This document shows, in pieces, positions 1 through 6,454 of a stretch of 12,040 nt of DNA. A program made the position numbers and the translations under genes. Within the stretch, counting starts at the first letter, position 1, and every line of letters starts with the position of its first letter. Under the pieces are notes generated by a model. It did not search any database, was not told the origin of the DNA, and saw only the letters and a list, made by a program, of their open reading frames with translations. Source of the stretch: a bacterium (GTDB lineage: Bacteria > JAMCPX01); assembly GCA_027364825.1 (NCBI GenBank), contig DAHXOM010000115.1, forward strand, positions 1 through 12,040, written 5' to 3'.

Positions 1-165
1 GCTTTATCAATCCGGATAATCTTGTCTTTACCTGTAGTTTTCAGTCCAATTGGCTGAATAATCTATCTCTTTGTCTCCATCTCTGCATCTTTAACTTTCA
101 ATTTCCCAATCCATTATAGCTGATATAACATTTGCTCTTTTTTTATCCTTCATTGTCAGTATCAT
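1..165 (-). pseudogene. Transposase N-terminal fragment, frameshifted
   Basis: From the ATG at 165 (minus strand), with AGGAGG five bases upstream, the reading frame gives MILTMKDKKRANVISAIMDW and then stops at 93-91. A shift of frame near 101 continues as LKVKDAEMETKR, with an in-frame stop at 65-63, followed by readable sequence (IIQPIGLKTTGKDKIIR) to the window edge. The pattern of a basic start, a short helix and then a VK(D/E)A stretch resembles the helix-turn-helix start of IS transposases of the kind that begin M-x-MK-x-KKR. At least one frameshift and one nonsense codon make it non-functional as it stands. The identification rests on a short segment and is tentative. Confidence 0.4.
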
Positions 166-196
166 CCCTTCCTCCTGTCTTTATGACAGGATATAC

Positions 197-239
197 TACT
201 GACATTTTCACTTTGTAGTTAGTACTGACATTTTCACTT
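197..239. repeat. Two 17-bp direct repeats at the IS end
   Basis: The sequence tactgacattttcactt occurs at 197-213 and again, identically, at 223-239, a period of 26 bp. Tandem subterminal repeats next to a transposase start are typical of transposase-binding sites at IS ends. The second copy is the outer one and faces uppS. Confidence 0.75.
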
Positions 240-266
240 GGCTACCACAGATCGAAAAAAACAGTA

Positions 267-295
267 TTGAATTGTCCCGTTTTGTGTGTTAATTT
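267..295 (+). promoter_or_regulatory. Candidate sigma-70 promoter for uppS
   Basis: TTGAAT (267-272) is followed after 17 bases by TAATTT (290-295). Transcription would begin about 302, on or next to the uppS ATG, giving a leaderless message. This fits the lack of any Shine-Dalgarno sequence before uppS. The -10 box is a weak match, and A/T-rich DNA produces such pairs by chance. Confidence 0.25.
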
Positions 296-301
296 GATTT
301 T

Positions 302-1093
302 ATGTCAGTGTACAGCGAACTTCTAAAAAGAGTGGATAAAAAAAATTTGCCGACCCACGTTGCCATAATCATGGACGGTAACGGTCGATGGGCGCAAAAG
401 AGGCATCTGGTGCGCGTGAAAGGGCATGAACAGGGCTCAAAGGTAGTAAAACGGATTGTAGAGACGGCTTCGAATTTAGGGGTAAAAGTGCTTTCCCTGT
501 ATGCCTTTTCGAAAGAGAACTGGAACAGGCCGAGGGAGGAAGTCGATGCACTGATGCAATTACTGCACAGATACCTTCTCGTGGAAAGCAATAACCTCAT
601 AAAAAACGGGGTCAGGCTTTCAATCATAGGGGATCGGAAGAGTCTCTCCCCGACATTAAATGAATTAATATCCGATGTGTGCGCCCGCTCTGAACATAAC
701 ACGGGTACGAGGGTCGTTATTGCCCTGAGCTACAGCGGAAGGTATGAGATCGTTGAGGCCGTAAAAGCTGTTATAAAAGATGTTCAGGACAAAAAGATTG
801 CTCCGGATGATATCGACGAGGAACTCTTCGGCAACTATTTGTTTACGAAAGATATACCCGATCCGGACCTGCTCATAAGAACAAGCGCGGAGAAAAGGAT
901 AAGCAACTTCATGTTATGGCAGATAGCATACACGGAACTTTACATCACCAAAACCCTCTGGCCTGATTTTACCAAAGAAGAATTTCTGAGATCCATCATA
1001 AGTTTTCAGAAGAGAGAGAGACGTTTCGGTATGACGGGCGATCAGCTTATAACGCAGAAGAACAGCTCCCGCGGGTATTCTCTGAATGAATAA
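302..1093 (+). CDS. uppS: Isoprenyl transferase (undecaprenyl diphosphate synthase)
   Basis: Cis-prenyltransferase that condenses isopentenyl diphosphate onto farnesyl diphosphate to give the C55 lipid carrier for cell-wall and surface-glycan synthesis; cytosolic face of the membrane. The 263-residue product is of usual length. The hallmark HVAIIMDGNGRWA contains catalytic Asp25; YAFSKENWNRP (67-77), the RT-x-x-E-x-RISNF block (193-203) and SNF-x-LWQIAY-x-EL follow in the family order, and RERRFG (238-243) closes the core. Two normally glycine positions differ: RTSAE where RTGGE is usual, and SYSGR where NYGGR is usual. The ATG at 302 has no ribosome binding site, but the start sits at the right distance from the DGNGR motif. 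It overlaps dxr by 8 bases, indicating one operon. Upstream, where frr is normally found, lies the IS remnant instead. Confidence 0.95.
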   Translation: MSVYSELLKRVDKKNLPTHVAIIMDGNGRWAQKRHLVRVKGHEQGSKVVKRIVETASNLGVKVLSLYAFSKENWNRPREEVDALMQLLHRYLLVESNNLIKNGVRLSIIGDRKSLSPTLNELISDVCARSEHNTGTRVVIALSYSGRYEIVEAVKAVIKDVQDKKIAPDDIDEELFGNYLFTKDIPDPDLLIRTSAEKRISNFMLWQIAYTELYITKTLWPDFTKEEFLRSIISFQKRERRFGMTGDQLITQKNSSRGYSLNE

Positions 1094-2234
1094 TATCGCC
1101 CTCTTCGGATCGACGGGAAGTATTGGTAAAACAACATTGTCCATCGTAAAAAAATATCCGGATCTGTTTCATGTTACAGCACTGGCGGCGGGCCGCAATA
1201 TAAATCTGTTCAGACGACAGATAAAGCTTTTCTCTCCCGGGTATGCCTCGGTAATTAACGAGAAAGACGCCGGAGTACTCCAGAAAGAATTTCCGAAGAC
1301 AAAATTTTTCTGGGGACAGGAAGGACTTCGTGTCCTTGCCATGCTCGGCAGCGTTGATCTCATCGTGATGGCCATCCTCGGTCTCGATGCACTTATACCG
1401 ACATACCTCGGCCTCAAAGAGAAGAAAAAGGTGGCGCTTGCAAGCAAAGAGGTTATGGTTGCCGGCGGAAGGAAGATAAAAGCCATAAAAGGCAGTAATG
1501 AACTTCTTATACCCGTTGACAGCGAGCACAGCGCAATATACCAGTTATTGCACGGGGTGGCCCGTGATGAGCTTCGGAAGATTATACTGACGGCTTCCGG
1601 CGGCCCTTTTTTAAATGCCGATATCAAAGATTTACGTTCCATAACCCCGCAGCAGGCCTTGAAGCATCCGAAATGGAAGATGGGAGAAAAAATAACAATA
1701 GATTCAGCAACAATGATGAACAAAGGTCTCGAGATGATAGAGGCGAGATGGCTGTTTAATCTAAAACCGGGCCAGATCGATGTCATCATCCATCCGGAGA
1801 GTATCATACACTCCATGATCGAACTGGCGGACGGGGCCGTACTTGCACAGATGGGTATCCCGGATATGAAGCTGCCCATTGCTTATGCCATGAATAAGAG
1901 GAAAAGGATTGCCCTCGGCATGTCAAAGCTTGATTTCAAAAAGATAAGGACATTGAATTTTATTCAACCGGATTTAAGAAAATTTAAATGCCTTAAAATC
2001 GCCATGGATGTTATAAAGCACGGAGATGATTCGGCGGTTGTTATGAATGCGGCAAATGATATTGCAGTGGGAGCTTTTCTCATGCATAAGATAAAATTTA
2101 CGGACATTGCGGATATTGTTGAATATGCCGTTAATCGATATTATTATAAGTCCGTTGACTCTGTTCATGATATTATTGTTATGGACAGAGAGGTAAAAAA
2201 ATACGTTCAGGAAAGGATAGATAAACTGTGTTAG
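1086..2234 (+). CDS. dxr: 1-deoxy-D-xylulose 5-phosphate reductoisomerase
   Basis: Second enzyme of the non-mevalonate (MEP) isoprenoid pathway: NADPH- and metal-dependent rearrangement and reduction of DXP to 2-C-methylerythritol 4-phosphate, in the cytosol. The 382-residue product is full length. It opens with the NADPH loop GSTGSIG (8-14). The metal-binding set is visible as VDSEHSAI (Asp145, Glu147) and MNKGLE (Glu216), with the substrate-binding TASGGPF (169-175) and IDSATMMNKGL. The loop usually written ANKES/T is ASKEV here (119-123), so Asn and Ser/Thr are replaced while Lys121 and Glu122 remain. The start overlaps the end of uppS and has no clear ribosome binding site, consistent with translational coupling. 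It supplies precursors for the UppS product encoded just upstream. Confidence 0.96.
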   Translation: MNNIALFGSTGSIGKTTLSIVKKYPDLFHVTALAAGRNINLFRRQIKLFSPGYASVINEKDAGVLQKEFPKTKFFWGQEGLRVLAMLGSVDLIVMAILGLDALIPTYLGLKEKKKVALASKEVMVAGGRKIKAIKGSNELLIPVDSEHSAIYQLLHGVARDELRKIILTASGGPFLNADIKDLRSITPQQALKHPKWKMGEKITIDSATMMNKGLEMIEARWLFNLKPGQIDVIIHPESIIHSMIELADGAVLAQMGIPDMKLPIAYAMNKRKRIALGMSKLDFKKIRTLNFIQPDLRKFKCLKIAMDVIKHGDDSAVVMNAANDIAVGAFLMHKIKFTDIADIVEYAVNRYYYKSVDSVHDIIVMDREVKKYVQERIDKLC

Positions 2235-3304
2235 CTATAATTTCTGCGGTAGTTGTAATAGCAATTCTCATATTCGTTCATGAGCTGGGACATTTTACCT
2301 TTGCCAAATTATTCAAGGTAAAGGTCCTTGCCTTTTCTCTCGGGTTCGGTCCTGCACTCTTGAAGAAGAAGATAGGCGAAACAGAGTACAGGCTGTCCGT
2401 CCTGCCGCTGGGCGGGTACGTGAAGATGCTCGGCGAAAATGATGATGAAAAAGAAGAGCCCGTTCCGGAACAAGACATAGCACGCAGCTATGCAAACCAG
2501 GCGAACTGGAAAAAGTTGTTTATCCTTATAGCCGGGCCCCTCTCAAATTGGATATTCGCGATGTTCCTCCTGTGGATAGTATTCATGCACGGTGTGCCCT
2601 TTTTGACGACAACCATCGGAGATGTCAAGCAGGGCAGTCCTGCATATTCCGCCGGTATCAAAACGGGAGACACAATAGAACAGATCAACGGTACGAAGGT
2701 ACATGAGTGGGATGCAATGAAAAAAATCATCGTGTCTAATGCCGGCAAAGACCTGGTCATTACTATCTTGCGCAGCGGCAAGCCGTTCACTGTCCAGGTG
2801 AAACCGAAAATAGAAACAGAAAAGAATATCTTCGGAGAGCCTGTAAAAACACCCATTATCGGTATAATGCCTGCCGGTGATTATACCGTTAAAAAAAGCA
2901 ATCCTTTTGAGGCAGTAGTTCTTTCGGGAAAAGAGTCCGTTAATATATCGTACCTTGTCTGGATGTCGCTTGTTAAACTGGTGGAGGGAAAGATACCGAA
3001 AAAAGACCTCGGAGGTCCTATATTGATAGCACAGCAGGCGGCCCATCAGGCAAAAAGGGGGATCGAAGCCCTTATGTATTTTACCGCACTGATAGGCATA
3101 AATTTTGCCGTACTCAACATACTCCCCATTCCCGTTCTTGACGGCGGAAATGTGGTGTTTACACTCATCGAGGCTGTTATAAGAAAACCTATCAACAAGA
3201 AAGTAAAGCTCGCCATATTGCAGTTTGGGGTTTTATTTATAATCTTACTTACCGTATTTGTGTTTTATAACGACATAAGCAGGATTATAAGTTCACATCA
3301 TTGA
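2228..3304 (+). CDS. rseP: RseP-type site-2 zinc protease, single PDZ
   Basis: Intramembrane metalloprotease; the family cleaves membrane-anchored anti-sigma factors and leftover signal peptides within the inner membrane. The 358 residues show, in order, a first membrane helix carrying the zinc site HELGH (His18, Glu19, His22), the GFGP/LPLGGYVKM strands (39-67), a second helix starting IAGPLSNWIF (101-110), one PDZ domain (about 128-195), and a late helix with NILPIPVLDGGN (297-308; Asp305 is the third zinc ligand), then a final helix at about 328-347. E. coli RseP has two PDZ domains; a single one is common in other phyla. LDGGH is the usual motif, here LDGGN. The GTG start overlaps dxr by 7 bases, with AGGAAAGGA upstream. 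The dxr-rseP order is a widely conserved arrangement. Confidence 0.94.
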   Translation: MLAIISAVVVIAILIFVHELGHFTFAKLFKVKVLAFSLGFGPALLKKKIGETEYRLSVLPLGGYVKMLGENDDEKEEPVPEQDIARSYANQANWKKLFILIAGPLSNWIFAMFLLWIVFMHGVPFLTTTIGDVKQGSPAYSAGIKTGDTIEQINGTKVHEWDAMKKIIVSNAGKDLVITILRSGKPFTVQVKPKIETEKNIFGEPVKTPIIGIMPAGDYTVKKSNPFEAVVLSGKESVNISYLVWMSLVKLVEGKIPKKDLGGPILIAQQAAHQAKRGIEALMYFTALIGINFAVLNILPIPVLDGGNVVFTLIEAVIRKPINKKVKLAILQFGVLFIILLTVFVFYNDISRIISSHH

Positions 3305-3306
3305 CC

Positions 3307-3999
3307 ATGCTCGGACTTGTTATAGACACCGCACTTGGATATATGGGTATGGGTGTCGCAAAGGATGCAGACCTGCTCTCATCCGTTGTGATGGAAAAGC
3401 CGTCCACTGTAACAAGCCTTGCCGTTAAGACGATCGATACCCTGTTGAAAGCTGCAGGACAGAGAAAAGAGGACCTTGATTTAATCATCGTCTCCGCAGG
3501 TCCCGGGACATTTACTAGTTTAAGAACAGGGGTAAGCCTTGCAAAAGGCATGGGAATGGCACTCGATATTCCCATTGTACCCGTGTCAACACTCGATGCG
3601 ATGGTACAAACCGTGAAGCATGCAGACGGTATAATAGTTACAGCGGTGGATGGTAAAAACGACAATATTTATCTGGCGGAATATACTGTTAACGACGGCA
3701 GGTTTGAGAAGACAATACCGGAGAAGGTCTTGAAATTAGGTGTGAACGCTTTTCAAAGACACTATCATGTTCATCTTGTCGGTTGGGGCGTTGAACGTTA
3801 TGAAGGTGTATTGGGTAAAATATATACAAAAGGTATAAGCTGGTATAAACTCGACACGAACCTCATGAATGCCTCTCTTGCTCTTATTGCCCATAAAAGA
3901 CTTTACGGCGTAAAGCCCGTACCCGCATCAACCTTTGTACCCCTGTATCTCAGGGAGCCGGATGCAAAGGTAAAAAACAGGAAAGAGGTGGTATTATGA
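3307..3999 (+). CDS. tsaB: tRNA t6A biosynthesis subunit TsaB
   Basis: Inactive paralogue and partner of TsaD; with TsaD and TsaE it makes the threonylcarbamoyl modification at A37 of ANN-decoding tRNAs, in the cytosol. From the ATG at 3307 the protein has 230 residues and begins MLGLVIDT, placing the Asp at residue 7 as in E. coli TsaB. The signature SAGPGTFTSLRTGVSLAKGM and the C-terminal PLYLREPDA are both family landmarks. A TTG at 3301 overlaps the rseP stop (TTGA) and is an alternative start giving two extra residues; I prefer 3307 from the family N-terminus, though neither start has a convincing ribosome binding site. Its stop overlaps the next gene by ATGA. Neither tsaD nor rimI is in this window. 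Confidence 0.9.
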   Translation: MLGLVIDTALGYMGMGVAKDADLLSSVVMEKPSTVTSLAVKTIDTLLKAAGQRKEDLDLIIVSAGPGTFTSLRTGVSLAKGMGMALDIPIVPVSTLDAMVQTVKHADGIIVTAVDGKNDNIYLAEYTVNDGRFEKTIPEKVLKLGVNAFQRHYHVHLVGWGVERYEGVLGKIYTKGISWYKLDTNLMNASLALIAHKRLYGVKPVPASTFVPLYLREPDAKVKNRKEVVL

Positions 4000-4916
4000 A
4001 AAAGATAAAACAATTTAAGTCACCGGAAGAGATTTCAGAGCTGCTGCGGAGTGCCGGTTATATCCCCGGCGAAGACATATCGACATCGGTTTATATAGCG
4101 GGCCTGCTTTCAAAGCCGCTGCTGGTGGAAGGACAGCCGGGTGTCGGGAAAACAGAGCTTGCAAAAGCGATTTCGAAGTCGCTCGATCTGGAATTGATAA
4201 GGCTCCAGTGCTACGAGGGCATCGATGATACAAAAGCAATATACGAGTGGGAATATTCGAAACAGCTGCTGTATGCCCAGCTTCTCAAAGACAAGATAGA
4301 CGATATCCTGAAAGGCACCAAAGGGCTTTCCCCTGCAATGGAAAAGCTGAAAAAATTCAACAGCACTTTTTTTTCCGAGGAGTTCCTGATAAAGCGGCCC
4401 CTGCTCAGGGCCATAGCATCACCGGAGCCTGTTGTCCTGCTCATCGACGAGGTTGACAAGTCGGAACCTTCGTTCGAGGCACTCCTGCTCGAGGTGTTGA
4501 GCGATTACCAGATTTCGATACCGGAGATAGGGACCATAAAGGCAAAATCAATACCATTCGTGATCCTGACGAGTAACAACGCACGGGAGCTTTCCGACGA
4601 GTTGAGGCGCAGGTGTATCTATCTTTATATGAATATGCCGGACAGCTCACGGCAGATGGAGATAATAAAAACTAAGCTCCACGGTATCATGTCTGAGGAT
4701 TTTCTCGGCATGATAAACGGTATGCTTTCTCTTATCAACGCACAGGATTTAAAAAGGCCCCCCAGCCTTTCCGAGATCATCGATTGGTCTGTTTCAATGG
4801 CATCGGCGGGTATGGACAAGAACGAGGTGTCCGTATCCTCGCTCGGCAGTCTGCTGAAGGACAGCTCGGATCAAAAGAAGGCGTTCAACGCACTATGGAA
4901 GTCAAAGAATCAGTAA
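3996..4916 (+). CDS. MoxR-family AAA+ ATPase (CoxD-like)
   Basis: ATP-driven chaperone of the MoxR group; members such as CoxD and RavA work with a von Willebrand A protein to remodel or mature metal-cofactor enzymes and other complexes. The 306-residue chain has Walker A GQPGVGKT (46-53), Walker B LLIDEVDK (148-155), sensor-1 LTSNNARE (191-198) and an arginine patch ELRRRC as the expected finger. The segment of about 100 residues between Walker A and B and the YEWEY run (about 85-89) match the CoxD-like subgroup. Length is close to CoxD (about 295) and much less than RavA (498). It starts with ATGA over the tsaB stop, behind GAGGTG, and its 3' end overlaps the VWA gene by 22 bases. No CO dehydrogenase genes are nearby, so its client is unknown. 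Confidence 0.85.
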   Translation: MKKIKQFKSPEEISELLRSAGYIPGEDISTSVYIAGLLSKPLLVEGQPGVGKTELAKAISKSLDLELIRLQCYEGIDDTKAIYEWEYSKQLLYAQLLKDKIDDILKGTKGLSPAMEKLKKFNSTFFSEEFLIKRPLLRAIASPEPVVLLIDEVDKSEPSFEALLLEVLSDYQISIPEIGTIKAKSIPFVILTSNNARELSDELRRRCIYLYMNMPDSSRQMEIIKTKLHGIMSEDFLGMINGMLSLINAQDLKRPPSLSEIIDWSVSMASAGMDKNEVSVSSLGSLLKDSSDQKKAFNALWKSKNQ

Positions 4917-6280
4917 AGTTTACCACAAAGGTGTACAATTTCCTCTCGGGCCTTGGTATGCCTGTGTCGCCTGTTGATTTTTCGCAGACAGCTTACGTCA
5001 TCGAACAGACGAAACCCCGGGACTACGAAGCACTGAAAAGAGTCGTTGTGCCTATTATGGCTCGGAATAAGGAACAGCAGGTGCTGCTTCAGCAGATCTT
5101 TGATTTTCTCCTGAATACATCCGAAGACTGGGAAAAGCTTGGTGACGCACTGGGTGTACGGCATATCGATCCCTTTATTCTGAAGGAATCGGCCCCGACC
5201 ATTGCAAAATTACTGGATTGGGTCAATCACCCGGAGCTTTTTTATAAACACCTGCAGGAGCTCTATCTGGAGCTTCATAAACGCTATGAAGACAGGATGC
5301 TGAACTCCGGTTATATGCTGCTTGCAGAGGCACTCGAACTTGACAGGCCCGAGAAGGAACTCGTGGTACTCGGCAGGGCGCTTGAGCTTGCCGGCTGGTG
5401 TCCGGAAGACATTGCGAAAATAACAGCAGCCATAGAAAACATGCTTACCTTCATACGGCGTAATATATCGGAATTTATCCTGAATGCTTCGAAGGTTGCC
5501 GGTCTTGTGACATCCCTCCACTCGCATGAGCCCAAGTCGGGAGAAAAAGAACTGTGGAACATTCCGTTATCCTTTCTATCGAAAAAGGACATAGAAACAA
5601 TAAATCAAATCATCAGAAGTATGGCACTCCGTTTCAGGGAAGATGTAAAAAGAAGGCAGTATGGCATTGCTACAAGGGATATTTCGATACGGCAGACCTT
5701 CAGGCTCAATGCCGGCCGGGACATGCTGATACAGCTCGGCTACAGCAAGATCAAAAAATTGGAGTCACCGCTGATAGTACTGTGCGATATCTCGGGTTCA
5801 ATGCGCAACTATGCAAGATTTTTTATGCAATTCATATCGATTGTTAAAGACACGTTCAAAAAGCTTAAGGTGTTTGTCTTTGTGTCCGGTATCGAAGATG
5901 TCACGATGCTTGTTAAATCAAAACCCGCGGATGAACTTATCGACAGAATATTTGCGGATTACCGGGAAGCAAGGTCCTATACCGATTACGGCAATGTATT
6001 CAGGCAGTTTAGCGGCAAATACCTTGGCCTCATAACTTCGAAAACACGGCTGCTCATCATCGGCGACGGCAGGACAAATTACCAGTATCCGGGTGATGAC
6101 GAGCTTGCGATACTGAAGAAGCGGGTAAAAGATATACTCTGGTTTACTCCGGATGATCAGTTTTCATGGTTTACCGGTGACAGCGAGATGAACCTGTACA
6201 GCCGGTACACGGATGAACTGTTTGTCGTAAGAACATTGAGCGAATTAAAGACGGCACTCCAGTCTCTCTTGACCGTGTAA
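4895..6280 (+). CDS. VWA-domain protein (CoxE-like), MoxR partner
   Basis: Partner of the MoxR ATPase encoded just upstream; VWA proteins of this type bind metal and target proteins through a MIDAS site. From the ATG at 4895 (AGAAGG upstream) the protein has 461 residues; a longer in-frame reading from 4784 would run deep into the ATPase gene and is less likely. The first half (about 1-270) is helical, with no recognised motif. It is followed by IRQTFRLNAGRDM and the MIDAS Asp-x-Ser-x-Ser as CDISGSMRN (Asp298, Ser300, Ser302), then SYTDYG and IIGDGRTNY as the later MIDAS positions. There is no signal peptide or membrane segment, so it is probably cytosolic. The ATPase/VWA overlap points to matched expression. 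E. coli ViaA is an analogous protein of similar size. Confidence 0.82.
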   Translation: MEVKESVKFTTKVYNFLSGLGMPVSPVDFSQTAYVIEQTKPRDYEALKRVVVPIMARNKEQQVLLQQIFDFLLNTSEDWEKLGDALGVRHIDPFILKESAPTIAKLLDWVNHPELFYKHLQELYLELHKRYEDRMLNSGYMLLAEALELDRPEKELVVLGRALELAGWCPEDIAKITAAIENMLTFIRRNISEFILNASKVAGLVTSLHSHEPKSGEKELWNIPLSFLSKKDIETINQIIRSMALRFREDVKRRQYGIATRDISIRQTFRLNAGRDMLIQLGYSKIKKLESPLIVLCDISGSMRNYARFFMQFISIVKDTFKKLKVFVFVSGIEDVTMLVKSKPADELIDRIFADYREARSYTDYGNVFRQFSGKYLGLITSKTRLLIIGDGRTNYQYPGDDELAILKKRVKDILWFTPDDQFSWFTGDSEMNLYSRYTDELFVVRTLSELKTALQSLLTV

Positions 6281-6354
6281 ATACCCTCCTGCGATCACAC
6301 CCCCCGTCCCATTCGCCGGATAGGTCTCCACTTGAGAGGGGAAGTCTTTTCCCC
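6279..6354. repeat. Short copy of an intergenic repeat, with hairpin
   Basis: The 174-base gap before the GT39 start holds this repeat-like stretch and the candidate promoter described separately. Its right part, cttgagaggggaa (6331-6343), is identical to 8148-8160. Its left part, aaataccctcctgcg (6279-6293), matches 8058-8072 at 13 of 15 bases. It therefore looks like a shortened copy of the element downstream of the GT39 gene. A hairpin GGGGAA/TTCCCC (6338-6354) closes it. There is no run of T after the hairpin, so it is not a standard terminator. Confidence 0.5.
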
Positions 6355-6416
6355 GCTATTCTTGCAAATGCATTTTTCGGGTTAATCGGTGCCGGTAGAA
6401 AATGTTTGTGATTATA

Positions 6417-6446
6417 TTGACCTCTTGTTCCAAGAGATGATATATT
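6417..6446 (+). promoter_or_regulatory. Candidate promoter for the GT39 gene
   Basis: TTGACC (6417-6422), an 18-base spacer and TATATT (6441-6446) resemble a sigma-70 promoter. The predicted transcription start (about 6452-6454) is right at the ATG at 6455, so the message would be leaderless or nearly so. This agrees with the lack of a well-placed ribosome binding site there. Confidence 0.3.
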
Positions 6447-6454
6447 TAATAATT

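Larger units (their letters stand above)
1..247 (-). mobile_element. Decayed end of an insertion sequence
   Basis: This stretch holds no intact gene. Read on the minus strand, it has a strong ribosome binding site (AGGAGG) and the broken start of a transposase-like protein. Outside that, at 197-239, lies a pair of identical 17-bp direct repeats, as expected for transposase-binding sites at an IS end. A small hairpin (CCTGTC/GACAGG, 174-190) sits between them. The outer boundary near 247 is a guess, because the other end lies outside the window and no target-site duplication can be checked. The ends and the protein start recall HTH-plus-integrase transposases of the ISNCY type, but that is from memory of the family and not from a search. 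Confidence 0.5.

Noticed and set aside
1047..1879. Long open frames on the minus strand opposite dxr
   Set aside because: They lie wholly across a gene with complete family motifs and show no recognisable protein features.
4784..4894. Longer start for the VWA protein
   Set aside because: It would overlap the ATPase gene by 133 bases; the ATG at 4895 has an upstream AGAAGG and gives a normal overlap.
6338..6354. Hairpin GGGGAA/TTCCCC as a terminator of the VWA gene
   Set aside because: No T run follows and the stem is short; it is better explained as part of the repeat.
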